Origin: Candidatus Omnitrophota bacterium
GTDB taxonomy: Bacteria > Omnitrophota > Omnitrophia > Omnitrophales > Aquincolibacteriaceae
Length of the DNA: 53,260 bases
Reading direction: 5' to 3'
NCBI GenBank assembly: GCA_016930235.1
Contig: JAFGHI010000028.1
Location: 1 to 53,260, forward strand
Under the pieces are notes generated by a model, which ran no database searches, had not been told where the DNA came from, and was given only the letters and a program-made list of their open reading frames with translations. Both the position numbers and the translations under genes were made by a program. Below are positions 1-8,231 of this stretch, piece after piece. The stretch's first letter is position 1; every line of letters begins with the position of its first letter.

Positions 1-585
1 CAGACCTATTGCGGGCTTTTTGTTCGACGCCGCGAGAATGAGCGGGGTGAAAAAGCGTTCCGGAAACTTGGTAAGATCCGCTCCTTGAAGGATCGTGCTT
101 TTTTGGCGCGTTCTTTATCCGATTTATATGGGCATCTCCAGAGTATTCTTTTTCGAAATGACAGCATGGGAATGGCAGCATCTTTGGAATCGCGATTTCC
201 TTTTTTGGGAAATCCTATGGTTGAGTTAGGGCTGCATATGCCGCTTCAGGCAAAATACCGCAATCGGATTTCGAAGTGGGTGGTCAAAGAAACAGCGAGG
301 CAATATCTCCCTTCGGAAATTGTGGATGCCCCAAAGAATGGTTTTGTTGTTGAGCGGCACAGTTTTGAAACAGGCCAGCTATTATTAAAGGATGGTCTTA
401 TTTGGGATCTTTTTGGGTGTGCTAAAGAGACGCGGAAGGCCATTCTGGAAAGAGTGCTGCGGGGGCCTGATCTTATTTTCCCATTTACGAGTTTGGAGAT
501 TTGGGCGAGAATCTATATCGGGAGTCATACGCCGGAAGAAGTGACAGCTGAATTGCTGCGAAATCATGCTGTTACAAAAAATTAG
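1..585 (+). CDS. Asparagine synthetase-like protein, C-terminal part (truncated by window edge)
   Basis: The reading frame is open from the first base, so this is the 3' end of a longer gene. A TTG at 85 is in frame but is not a credible start. The visible ~194 residues match the C-terminal synthetase domain of AsnB-type enzymes: a D-S-M-G-M-A-A-S-L-E-S-R-F-P-F-L block corresponds to the family's conserved D-x-M-x-x-x-x-S-L-E-x-R-x-P-F-L segment, followed by a K near L-P-x-x-I and a K-N-G-F motif. In the family this domain adenylates aspartate (or another carboxylate) and couples it to ammonia. The N-terminal glutaminase half is outside the window. AsnB homologues in surface-polysaccharide loci often amidate other substrates, and the next gene is unknown, so true asparagine synthesis cannot be claimed. 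Confidence 0.8.
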   Translation, partial: QTYCGLFVRRRENERGEKAFRKLGKIRSLKDRAFLARSLSDLYGHLQSILFRNDSMGMAASLESRFPFLGNPMVELGLHMPLQAKYRNRISKWVVKETARQYLPSEIVDAPKNGFVVERHSFETGQLLLKDGLIWDLFGCAKETRKAILERVLRGPDLIFPFTSLEIWARIYIGSHTPEEVTAELLRNHAVTKN

Positions 586-599
586 GAAGGTCCTTTTGT

Positions 600-1793
600 A
601 TGAAAAACTGGCAAATCGTGATGGAGGGGAATTTTAAGTGGGATTTCGGGCCGCCCATCTGGTCTTCTGTTTTTTTGGGGTCGAACGACCAAATCTTTTG
701 CTATGAAGAGATAATCCGCCAGCTCCGGGGTTTTTGCCGAGAGGAAATGGAATTGGTTTCGGTGATCGGAGGGATGAGGTTTTTATCTTTTTTGGAAGAT
801 CTGGAGTTTTCCCGTATTACACTTTTTGATCAAAACATCAATGAACTCACCAAAATCATACGGGTCGAAGAGTATTTAAGCAGGACCCCTTTTGAGAAAT
901 TTGACCATTTTCATGAATTAAATCAGTCGATTTATGAAAACCCATCGGCGTTTTATTTTCCGGAAGATCTTTGTCGGAGAGGAGTCCAGTTTAAAGTTAG
1001 CGATGATTCATTCCGGTTTCATTATGAAAAAAAGAGAGTGCCGCTTTATACTGTTTTAAGCCCTTCGCAATACCCTCATTACCGGTGGGATCCGCATCCG
1101 GAGGCCTATGAAAAAGCCAGGCGGAATTTAAGTGAAGTAACAAATCGGGAACTTTATACTCAAATTCCCTCAATCAACGCGCAGGGCCGTGTTGTTGTCG
1201 CTTATTTGTCTCATTGCAAGATTAATTGTGAAATGTTGGTAGCTAGAATACAAAATGCGGCTTTCATTATTCCTATCTATAGCATTCATGCGAAGGAAGC
1301 AGGATCAAACGAAGAAGCGCTCAATCCTCATCGTTATTGGCAGCATCGGGTTGATCAATTCAAACAAGGACGAACACTGCAGATCTGGGCGCCGGAGGAT
1401 AAAAAGCTCGTAGGCAGCCGTTTCGATCAACCCTTTGAGCTGGGTGTTGAGGCGAAGGTTTTTATGAAAAAGAATTTCAGGCAATGTTTTGATACAATTG
1501 TTTTACATATTTTCTTTGGAAAGTGTCAAAGGGGACCGAGGAAAAAGAGAGAAAAACTTTTTTGCGATGTGGTGTCCAAGGCCGGAGAACTGGCCCAACG
1601 TGTTATGGTGACGGAACATTATCAAGAATCGGGACAGTTCGGGGAATGCAAGCACCTTCCTCAAAAATCAGAGATTGTTGAAATGACGGGTCAATCGCTG
1701 GGGAATAAGTTCAATTTACAGCACATCGGTTTCAGTGCCGGCCGGGGTGCCCCTGATCGGAATCTCCATATTATATTCGATAAAAAACTGTAG
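600..1793 (+). CDS. Conserved-looking hypothetical protein, possibly Rossmann/methyltransferase-like
   Basis: This 397-residue protein begins 14 bases after the asparagine-synthetase-like gene, with an AGGAAGG ribosome site before the ATG, so the two are probably cotranscribed. I do not recognise the family. Around residues 53-80 a V-S-V-I-G-G-M-R-F stretch is followed by I-T-L-F-D-Q-N. This resembles the glycine loop and acidic strand-2 end of a Rossmann-type, SAM-binding fold, but the motif is imperfect. A second hydrophobic strand with a Cys (V-V-V-A-Y-L-S-H-C) lies near residue 200. There is no signal peptide or membrane segment. It may act on the same substrate as the upstream enzyme, but that is only inferred from position. 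Confidence 0.65.
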   Translation: MKNWQIVMEGNFKWDFGPPIWSSVFLGSNDQIFCYEEIIRQLRGFCREEMELVSVIGGMRFLSFLEDLEFSRITLFDQNINELTKIIRVEEYLSRTPFEKFDHFHELNQSIYENPSAFYFPEDLCRRGVQFKVSDDSFRFHYEKKRVPLYTVLSPSQYPHYRWDPHPEAYEKARRNLSEVTNRELYTQIPSINAQGRVVVAYLSHCKINCEMLVARIQNAAFIIPIYSIHAKEAGSNEEALNPHRYWQHRVDQFKQGRTLQIWAPEDKKLVGSRFDQPFELGVEAKVFMKKNFRQCFDTIVLHIFFGKCQRGPRKKREKLFCDVVSKAGELAQRVMVTEHYQESGQFGECKHLPQKSEIVEMTGQSLGNKFNLQHIGFSAGRGAPDRNLHIIFDKKL

Positions 1794-1809
1794 TTTTTGG
1801 GAGGATTCA

Positions 1810-1866
1810 ATGTTGAAGAAAACCCTTTGTTTTGCATATGATTGCTTCCGTTTTCCGACTAAATGA
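1810..1866 (+). CDS. Possible 18-residue micro-ORF
   Basis: A GGGAGGATTCA Shine-Dalgarno arrangement precedes an ATG that opens an 18-codon frame ending in TGA. The encoded peptide starts M-L-K-K-T-L-C-F and has no recognisable family. The ribosome site is as good as those of neighbouring genes, which is the only reason to list it. It may be a leader peptide for the secreted protease gene downstream or the remains of a decayed gene. Confidence 0.22.
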   Translation: MLKKTLCFAYDCFRFPTK

Positions 1867-1942
1867 AAAGGAAGAAATATTCTATCTTGTTCCAATTGGT
1901 CAGCCGCAGGATTAATCATTATTTGAATCGTGGAGGGCAGCT

Positions 1943-2854
1943 ATGAGAATAAATCGATTTGTTTCTTTGGTGGTTCTTGTGTCATTGGGCGTTTATCTTG
2001 GAATCATTTCTCCTCTCGAAGCGGCTGAGGGACAAGAGCAAGATCAGCCTTTTTTTAAGCTGCTTCCCGAGATCAAAAAGGCGGTCGTCTTCTTGGGCGT
2101 TTTGGATTCGTCGGGAAAACCCATTGTAAATGCTACAGGTTTTCTTGTCCGTTATGAAGAGCATGCCTATTTAACAACAGCGAAGCATGTCGTTTATAAC
2201 AGTGAAACAAATGAATTTCAGGATGAGGATCAAGTGGCTTTGGTTAATCTTAAAAGCGGGAAAGTTTCGGCCCGGGCCATCCAGGAACTTAAGAAGCGAT
2301 TTCGGATTGAATGGATTTTTCATGAAGATCCCGCGGTTGATCTTGCGATCCTCCCTTTTCCGATCAATGCCGAACAAGACGCGGTTAAAGTTGTACCCGA
2401 CCGGTTATTTCTGGAAGCGGCATCCGTTCATGAACTAGCGGACGTTTTTTTTCTGTCTTCCCATCCGGGCATGATTGAGACACAACCTCTACGGCCCGTC
2501 ATTCGAATGGGCGGCGTTTCTCTTGTAGAAGGCGACAAGACCTTTTATATCGATGCGGCCTCTTTTCCCGGCAGCAGCGGCAGCCCAGTTTTTTTGAAAC
2601 CCTCGCCCTTTAACTTTTCGGATCGAGGGATGACCCTTTCAACGAAAAACATAGGCATTGAGTGCATCGGGATAGTGGGGGAATTCATTCATTATAGCGA
2701 GGTTGCCGTCAGTGCCCAGACAGGGCGTCCCCGGGTTGTCTTTGAACAAAACACAGGGATGTCCCGGGTTTGGTCGGTTGAATACCTCCAGGATATCTTT
2801 CAATCCAAGGCCTTTAAGAAGCAGCACCAAAGCTTAAAGGACAAGGATATTTGA
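1943..2854 (+). CDS. Secreted trypsin-like serine protease
   Basis: The protein has 303 residues. The N-terminus is a signal peptide: basic M-R-I-N-R, a hydrophobic core, and a likely cleavage near A-A-E at about residue 28, so it is exported to the periplasm or envelope. The body has a chymotrypsin-fold catalytic triad: His82 in T-T-A-K-H-V-V, Asp133 in V-D-L-A-I-L-P and Ser212 in P-G-S-S-G-S-P-V-F. This arrangement is that of HtrA-like or single-domain trypsin-2 proteases. No PDZ domain follows; the ~80 residues after the active serine look like the end of the protease fold. A GGAGGGCAG ribosome site precedes the ATG. A terminator hairpin lies just after the stop codon. The substrate is unknown. 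Confidence 0.82.
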   Translation: MRINRFVSLVVLVSLGVYLGIISPLEAAEGQEQDQPFFKLLPEIKKAVVFLGVLDSSGKPIVNATGFLVRYEEHAYLTTAKHVVYNSETNEFQDEDQVALVNLKSGKVSARAIQELKKRFRIEWIFHEDPAVDLAILPFPINAEQDAVKVVPDRLFLEAASVHELADVFFLSSHPGMIETQPLRPVIRMGGVSLVEGDKTFYIDAASFPGSSGSPVFLKPSPFNFSDRGMTLSTKNIGIECIGIVGEFIHYSEVAVSAQTGRPRVVFEQNTGMSRVWSVEYLQDIFQSKAFKKQHQSLKDKDI

Positions 2855-2867
2855 TAGAAATTCAGGA

Positions 2868-2901
2868 TTTTGGGGCTATCAAAGGGGCCCCAATATTTTT
2901 C
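2868..2901 (+). terminator. Rho-independent terminator after the protease gene
   Basis: Arms TTGGGGC (2870-2876) and GCCCCAA (2887-2893) enclose a 10-base loop and are followed by TATTTTT. The position 16 bases past the protease stop codon fits an intrinsic terminator. Confidence 0.75.
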
Positions 2902-2921
2902 TCTATTAGCGACGTTCCTCG

Positions 2922-2950
2922 TAGCAATTCCCCATCATTTTTAGTACAAT
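2922..2950 (+). promoter_or_regulatory. Possible sigma70-type promoter for citrate synthase
   Basis: TACAAT at 2945-2950 resembles a -10 hexamer and has a weak -35 candidate (TAGCAA) 17 bases upstream. It lies between the upstream terminator and the citrate synthase gene, which needs its own promoter. The -35 match is poor. Confidence 0.3.
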
Positions 2951-3009
2951 AACCCCTCTAATTAAGGAGACTAAGAGCGTAAAATCCATTGCCGAAGGGA
3001 GTTAAGTTT

Positions 3010-4395
3010 ATGAAAAATTATACCAAGCTTGGACATGCAGAGTTAAAAGTACTCGGCAAAACTGTCAAATTACCACTTTATGGGGGGACTGAAGACGAAA
3101 AAGGCATTGATATTTCACAACTTCGTGAACAAACGGCTTGTATCACATTAGATCCGGGGTATGCCAATACGGGTTCCTGCACGAGCGGCATCACGTTTAT
3201 TGACGGGGAAAAAGGGATTTTACGTTATCGCGGATACGCGATTGAGGATCTCGCGAAAAATGCCAGCTTTTTGGAAGTGGCTTATCTTTTGATTTACGGG
3301 GAGCTTCCGAATCCAACGCAGCTTTCCGCTTTCGTCAATAAAATTACCCGGCGCTCGATGATCCCCGAAGGGATGAAGAGATTTTTCCATGGCTATCCGG
3401 AGTCGGCGCATCCGATGTCAATCCTTTCGGCGATGATATGTTCTCTTTCGGCCTATTACCCGGATTGTATCCACAATCATCCCGAAACGATGGATCTTAA
3501 TATCTGTCGGATTATTGCGAAGATTCCGTCCATTGCTGCGTTCTCCTATAAGCAGTCCATCGGACAACCGATCATCGAACCGATGAACAAGCTGAATTAC
3601 ACGGAAAATTTTCTGCGGATGATGTTTGCGGTGCCCACCGAGGAGTATGATGTCGATCCGGTGGCTGCAAGAGCTCTCGAGATGATTCTTATTCTTCATG
3701 CAGACCATGAACAAAATTGTAGCACTTCAACGGTTCGTATTGCGGGCTCAAGTCAAGCGAACTTGTATGCCTCCATTTCGGCCGGCATTTGTGCTTTATG
3801 GGGATATTTGCATGGCGGCGCCAACCAAGCTGTGATTGATATGCTTCGCCAGATCAGAAACGACGGTGGGGACGTTAAGAAATTTATTCGACAAGTGAAG
3901 GACAAGAAATCCGGTGTCCGGTTGATGGGATTCGGCCATCGCGTTTATAAGAATTATGACCCCCGGGCAAGTATCCTCAAGAAAGCCTGTGATGATGTTC
4001 TGGCAAAGGTAGGGACCGACGGGCGCCCGCTTCTGGATATCGCCAAGAAGCTGGAGAATGCGGCTCTTCATGATGATTATTTCGTTGAGAGAAAATTGTA
4101 TCCGAATGTCGATTTTTATAGCGGTATCATTCTCCGCGGAATCGGAATTCCTTCGGATATGTTTACCGTTATTTTTGCGATAGGCCGTTTACCGGGGTGG
4201 ATAGCCCAATGGCTTGAGATGCGGGAATCGCCAACCTTCAGGATTGCACGACCCAGACAAATTTACACGGGGAACAACCTGCGTAAGTATGTTCCCCTGA
4301 AGAAAAGAGAAACGTTATCCAAAAAGGTAGCGAGTATTCTCAAGATTAAGGGTGAGCCCAAGGCGAAAGAGAAAGTAGAGTGGAGCCGCCAGTAA
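3010..4395 (+). CDS. gltA: Citrate synthase
   Basis: The product is a 461-residue hexameric-type citrate synthase, condensing acetyl-CoA with oxaloacetate to citrate at the entry of the TCA cycle. Catalytic signatures are visible: L-H-A-D-H-E-Q-N-C-S-T-S, then L-H-G-G-A-N (first catalytic His), G-F-G-H-R-V-Y-K-N (second His), and N-V-D-F-Y-S-G (catalytic Asp). The ATG at 3010 is preferred over an upstream in-frame TTG at 2989 because GAAGGGAG lies 8-9 bases before it and the protein then starts at the usual length. The C-terminus (~30 residues) is lysine-rich. It is flanked upstream by a terminator and downstream by the PurF-like gene 68 bases away. There is no obvious pathway link to that neighbour. 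Confidence 0.95.
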   Translation: MKNYTKLGHAELKVLGKTVKLPLYGGTEDEKGIDISQLREQTACITLDPGYANTGSCTSGITFIDGEKGILRYRGYAIEDLAKNASFLEVAYLLIYGELPNPTQLSAFVNKITRRSMIPEGMKRFFHGYPESAHPMSILSAMICSLSAYYPDCIHNHPETMDLNICRIIAKIPSIAAFSYKQSIGQPIIEPMNKLNYTENFLRMMFAVPTEEYDVDPVAARALEMILILHADHEQNCSTSTVRIAGSSQANLYASISAGICALWGYLHGGANQAVIDMLRQIRNDGGDVKKFIRQVKDKKSGVRLMGFGHRVYKNYDPRASILKKACDDVLAKVGTDGRPLLDIAKKLENAALHDDYFVERKLYPNVDFYSGIILRGIGIPSDMFTVIFAIGRLPGWIAQWLEMRESPTFRIARPRQIYTGNNLRKYVPLKKRETLSKKVASILKIKGEPKAKEKVEWSRQ

Positions 4396-4463
4396 AAGGG
4401 ATATCCTTTTATTGAAAATCAGCTTGTGATATCAAAGGGAGCCGTTGAAAGGGAGGAAATTCC

Positions 4464-5921
4464 ATGAGTGGACTTTTCGGAGTTGTGTCAAAAAAAGGGG
4501 ATTGCGTCAGCACATTGTTTTACGGCACAGATTATCATTCCCACCTGGGAACGGAGTTCGGAGGGATTGCTGTCCTCGGGGATGATTTTACCCGCCAGAT
4601 TCATAATATCAGCCAATCTCAGTTCAAATCGAAATTCTATGAGGAATATAAGCACATCAAGGGAGATAAGGGGATTGGCGTCATCAGTTCCTTGGATGAA
4701 CAGCCTATTTATGTGCACTCGAAGTTTGGTCCTTTTTGTATTGCCACCGAAGGGCTGGTCGAGAATGCCGGAGAGTTGGCCGAGGATCTTTTGAAAGCGG
4801 GTGTTTCATTTTCCGAGGTCGGACGCAAGGGGGCGATTAATACCACGGAGTTAATCGCCAAATTGATCAATCAAGGGGATGATCTCACGGACGGGATTCA
4901 AAAGATGTTTTCTGTGATCCAGGGATCCTGTTCACTGCTGATATTGACCCATGACGGCATTTATGCGGCGCGGGACCGGTTTGGTTATACCGGTCTGACG
5001 ATAGGAGAAAGACCGGATGCTTTTTCTGTTACGTCTGAAACCTGTGCTTTCCCGAACAATCGTTTCGAGATCAAAAAGGCACTTGGCCCCGGCGAGATTG
5101 TCTTGTTGAATAAGAAAGGGATCAAACAGATAGTTGCTCCCTCAAAAAATGAACAGATTTGCACCTTCCTATGGATTTATACGGGTTTTCCGGCCTCAAG
5201 TTATGAAGGGGTTAATGTCGAGGTGGTCCGCGAAAAGTCGGGACGCTTCCTGGCAAAAAGGGACCATGATATCGAAATCGATATGGCCTGCGGTGTTCCC
5301 GATTCAGGGACGGCCCATGCTTTGGGCTATGCTATGGAATGCGGGAAACCGTATCGGCGGGCACTCGTCAAATATACCCCGGGTTACGGCAGAAGTTATA
5401 CTCCGCCTTCGCAGGAAACCCGTGATTTAGTGGCAACGATGAAATTGATCCCGATCCGGGAAATTATCGAAGGAGCCCGGCTGGTGCTCTGTGAAGATTC
5501 GATTGTCCGCGGGACCCAGCTTAAGAATTATACGGTCAAGAAACTTTGGGAAGCGGGGGCCAAGGAAATTCATGTGCGCCCGGCTTGTCCGCCTTTGATG
5601 TTTCCTTGCCGTTTCTGTTTGTCGACGCGAAGCATTGATGAACTGGCAGCACGGCGTGCTATTCGCGATCTTGAAGGTGAAGACATTGAAGATGTAAGCG
5701 ACTATACGGATCATACCACTCAAAAATACCAGGAAATGGTGGAGTGGATCCGAAAAGACATTGAAGTCACAACGCTTCGGTATCAAACCATTGACGATAT
5801 GGTGAAGGCCGTTGGATTGCCCCGCGAGAAGTTGTGCCTCTATTGCTGGACGGGCGAATGTCCAAGTTTTTGTTCCACCCAAGGAAGCAAGTGCGCTGAA
5901 GCGCTCCAGGCCGCGACTTAA
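4464..5921 (+). CDS. PurF-family amidophosphoribosyltransferase homologue with a degenerate glutaminase domain
   Basis: At 485 residues the protein has the PurF layout: an N-terminal Ntn glutaminase domain (about 1-220) and a C-terminal phosphoribosyltransferase domain. The PRPP loop is intact (C-E-D-S-I-V-R-G-T, 343-351). Four cysteines sit where Bacillus-type PurF binds its Fe-S cluster (C233, C382, C458, C461). The glutaminase half is not intact. The nucleophilic Cys after the start Met is Ser2 (M-S-G-L-F-G), the R-Y-S-T segment that binds glutamine reads I-S-S-L, the N-G oxyanion motif reads E-G (T-E-G-L), and the D of the S-D-S-E segment is gone. By family knowledge this should abolish glutamine use; an ammonia-dependent or non-purine role is possible. 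It may be a paralogue beside a standard PurF elsewhere. The ribosome site GGGAGGAA is strong. Confidence 0.85.
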   Translation: MSGLFGVVSKKGDCVSTLFYGTDYHSHLGTEFGGIAVLGDDFTRQIHNISQSQFKSKFYEEYKHIKGDKGIGVISSLDEQPIYVHSKFGPFCIATEGLVENAGELAEDLLKAGVSFSEVGRKGAINTTELIAKLINQGDDLTDGIQKMFSVIQGSCSLLILTHDGIYAARDRFGYTGLTIGERPDAFSVTSETCAFPNNRFEIKKALGPGEIVLLNKKGIKQIVAPSKNEQICTFLWIYTGFPASSYEGVNVEVVREKSGRFLAKRDHDIEIDMACGVPDSGTAHALGYAMECGKPYRRALVKYTPGYGRSYTPPSQETRDLVATMKLIPIREIIEGARLVLCEDSIVRGTQLKNYTVKKLWEAGAKEIHVRPACPPLMFPCRFCLSTRSIDELAARRAIRDLEGEDIEDVSDYTDHTTQKYQEMVEWIRKDIEVTTLRYQTIDDMVKAVGLPREKLCLYCWTGECPSFCSTQGSKCAEALQAAT

Positions 5922-5943
5922 TGAAGTTGCCCCCAGTTTTTGT

Positions 5944-5975
5944 TTAGAGGCTATCACGTGTGTCATGTCCTCTAA
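5944..5975 (+). other. Hairpin in the spacer before the radical SAM gene
   Basis: Arms TTAGAGG and CCTCTAA enclose 18 bases. There is no U-run after it, so it is not a standard terminator. It lies upstream of the preferred start at 6014 and may be a leader structure. Confidence 0.25.
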
Positions 5976-6013
5976 GCGAAATGATCCGATTTATACGTGA
6001 AGGCGAGGTTTTG

Positions 6014-6817
6014 ATGAATCATTCCCAAGAAAAAAACCATTTTCAATATCTCTACGGTCCCGTTTCGTCGTGGCGGTTGGGGATTTCGATGGGGATCGAT
6101 CCGCTCTCCCAAAAGGAAAAGAACTGCACTTTTGGTTGCGTTTATTGTCAATTGGGTGAGAGGGGTGTTTTTACGGATGAAAGACGCGTTTTTGTGCCAA
6201 CCCACGCCATTTTGGATGAAGTTAAAAGATTGCCGAAACTCGAGATTGATACCTTTACATTTTCGGGCCGCGGGGAGCCGACCCTGGCAAAGAATTTGGG
6301 GGAGATGATCCAAGGGATAAGAAACATCCGCCAGGAAAAAATCGCGGTGATTACAAACTCGTCACTGATACACCGGGTCGATGTTCAAAATGATTTACTC
6401 GGTGCGGATTTGGTGTTGGCAAAGCTGGATGCTCCTACGCAGGAACTTTTTAACCGGATCAACCGTCAAATGCCCCAGATCCAGCTGGATGCCATTCTTT
6501 CAGGATTGAAACAGTTCAGAAAGAAATTCACGAAAAAATTAGCTCTCCAAATTATGTTTATTCAGGAAAATCAGCCTTTTGCTTCCGAGATGGCCATGCT
6601 AGCCAAGACCCTTCAAGTTGATGAGATCCAAATCAATACACCCCTGCGCCCTTCGGGCGTTCGGCCTCTGGGGCAAGACGACATCGAAGCCATCAAAAAA
6701 ACCTTTCAATCCCTTTGTGATACCCGAACGGTGATTCTGAGTGTTTATGATGTAGAAAAAAAGAATGTTGCCGCCGTTGAGGATGGCGAAACACTCCGGC
6801 GTCGCGGAAAGTCTTGA
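6014..6817 (+). CDS. Radical SAM protein of the wyosine-synthase-related (COG0731) type
   Basis: The protein has 267 residues. The opening Y-L-Y-G-P-V-S-S-W-R-L-G-I-S-M-G-I-D-P is characteristic of the bacterial COG0731 group. It is followed by the cluster motif C38-x3-C42-x2-C45 with Y-C-Q, then a G-R-G-E-P-T glycine-rich segment typical of SAM binding in this superfamily. It should reductively cleave SAM to a 5'-deoxyadenosyl radical. The substrate is unknown; archaeal relatives modify tRNA, but the bacterial group is mostly uncharacterised. The ATG at 6014 has GGCGAGG before it. An earlier in-frame ATG at 5960 would add 18 residues that do not resemble the family. Confidence 0.85.
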   Translation: MNHSQEKNHFQYLYGPVSSWRLGISMGIDPLSQKEKNCTFGCVYCQLGERGVFTDERRVFVPTHAILDEVKRLPKLEIDTFTFSGRGEPTLAKNLGEMIQGIRNIRQEKIAVITNSSLIHRVDVQNDLLGADLVLAKLDAPTQELFNRINRQMPQIQLDAILSGLKQFRKKFTKKLALQIMFIQENQPFASEMAMLAKTLQVDEIQINTPLRPSGVRPLGQDDIEAIKKTFQSLCDTRTVILSVYDVEKKNVAAVEDGETLRRRGKS

Positions 6818-6828
6818 TCCTCGCGGGC

Positions 6829-6846
6829 TTGCGAGTCTTCTCGCAA
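6829..6846 (+). terminator. Hairpin after the radical SAM gene (weak terminator candidate)
   Basis: Perfect 7-base arms TTGCGAG and CTCGCAA around TCTT lie 11 bases past the stop codon. The trailing sequence is only moderately U-rich, so intrinsic termination is uncertain. Confidence 0.35.
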
Positions 6847-6911
6847 TTATCGGCTCAACGTTTTAGGGGTTATAACCGATTCATTTTAAAGCCTTTTCAC
6901 CGAAGGTCTAC

Positions 6912-6928
6912 CCGTCTAGAATAGACGG
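6912..6928. promoter_or_regulatory. Palindromic operator-like site upstream of the beta-oxidation genes
   Basis: Perfect 7-base arms CCGTCTA and TAGACGG are separated by GAA. The site lies 23 bases before the thiolase start codon. Size and placement fit a dimeric repressor operator (TetR- or FadR-like control is usual for beta-oxidation), but no regulator gene is adjacent and an RNA hairpin is equally possible. Confidence 0.4.
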
Positions 6929-6951
6929 ACGAAAACCGCTTAGGAGGGATT

Positions 6952-8229
6952 ATGGGCAGAATGGCTATTGTGGAGGGTGTTAGGACGCCCTTTATCAAAT
7001 CGTGGACTCTTTTTAACGATATCCCGGCTCAAAGACTGGGGGCTTGGTGTATCCAGGAACTGATTCAAAAAACAGAAATCGATCCAACCCTCGTGGATGA
7101 GGTCATCCTCGGTTGCGTCGGAGAACCCGTGGAGGCCGCCAACGTTTCGAGGGTCGCGAGTCTCTATGGAGGTATCCCGGAAGAAAAACCTGCCTATACC
7201 ATCAACCGCAACTGCGCATCGGGTTTTGAGGCGGTGACGAGTGCTTACGAAAAAATCAAGCTAGGCAGAGATTCTGTTGTGTTGGCTGGGGGAACAGAAT
7301 CCATGTCGAATGCCCCGTTTATTTTTTCCAAGGAAACAGGGAATCTGCTGCTCCAATTGCAGAAGGCGAAGTCGCTTGGGGCAAGACTGAATGTTATTTC
7401 AAAATTCCGGTTTAAACATTTCGCTCCGATCCCCGCTTTGAAGTTGGCTTTAACGGACCCCGTTTGCGGATTGGGAATGGGCCAGACGGCGGAAGTCCTG
7501 GCCAAGGAATTTGGGATCTCCCGTGAAGACCAGGATGCCTTTGCGTTGCGAAGCCATCAGAAAGCGATTGAAGCCAAAGAGAGATTAAAAGAAGAGATCA
7601 TGCCTGTTTTTGTTCCTCCGAAATATAAAGAGATGATTCAGGAAGATAACGGCCCTCGGGAAAAGCAATCGATGCAGGCATTGGCCAAACTCAAGCCGGC
7701 TTTTGACCGCAAGAGCGGTACGGTGACGGCCGGCAATTCTTCTCAGATTACGGATGGGGCTTGTGTGCTTTTGGTGATGGATGAGGACAAGGCCAAATCG
7801 ATGGGCTATGAAATTCTCGGGACGGTTCGCGAATATGCATACACTGGTCTTGATCCGAGCCGGATGGGTTTGGGCCCCGTTTTCGCGATTGAAAAAGTTT
7901 TGCGCTTGGCATCCTTAAAACTTCAGGATATGGAAATTGTGGAAATCAATGAGGCTTTTGCCGTTCAGGTTTTGGCATGCCTTGAAGCCATCTCTTCGGC
8001 TGTCTTTGCGAAGAAATATCTTCCCGGAAGCGGACCTCTGGGAAAAATCAATACCGATATTCTTAACGTCAATGGCGGAGGGATTGCCCTTGGCCATCCC
8101 GTGGGTACCAGCGGTGCCCGCTTGATTCTGACCTGTTTAAAAGAAATGAAACGACGATCATTGCATCGCGGCCTTGTCTCCCTTTGTGTCGGGGGCGGCC
8201 AGGGCGGTGCCATCATTCTTGAGAGGTAA
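6952..8229 (+). CDS. Acetyl-CoA acyltransferase (3-ketoacyl-CoA thiolase)
   Basis: This thiolase has 425 residues. The acyl-accepting nucleophile is Cys88 in N-R-N-C-A-S-G. The C-terminal motifs are present: N-E-A-F-A-V, G-H-P-V-G-T-S-G-A-R (catalytic His) and C-V-G-G-G-Q-G-G-A (second catalytic Cys). The family cleaves 3-ketoacyl-CoA with CoA to acetyl-CoA and a shortened acyl-CoA. The length of ~425 residues matches FadI-type beta subunits rather than shorter biosynthetic thiolases. It is followed after two bases by the alpha-subunit-type gene, so the two probably form one fatty-acid oxidation complex. A TAGGAGGG ribosome site precedes the ATG. Confidence 0.92.
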   Translation: MGRMAIVEGVRTPFIKSWTLFNDIPAQRLGAWCIQELIQKTEIDPTLVDEVILGCVGEPVEAANVSRVASLYGGIPEEKPAYTINRNCASGFEAVTSAYEKIKLGRDSVVLAGGTESMSNAPFIFSKETGNLLLQLQKAKSLGARLNVISKFRFKHFAPIPALKLALTDPVCGLGMGQTAEVLAKEFGISREDQDAFALRSHQKAIEAKERLKEEIMPVFVPPKYKEMIQEDNGPREKQSMQALAKLKPAFDRKSGTVTAGNSSQITDGACVLLVMDEDKAKSMGYEILGTVREYAYTGLDPSRMGLGPVFAIEKVLRLASLKLQDMEIVEINEAFAVQVLACLEAISSAVFAKKYLPGSGPLGKINTDILNVNGGGIALGHPVGTSGARLILTCLKEMKRRSLHRGLVSLCVGGGQGGAIILER

Positions 8230-8231
8230 TT

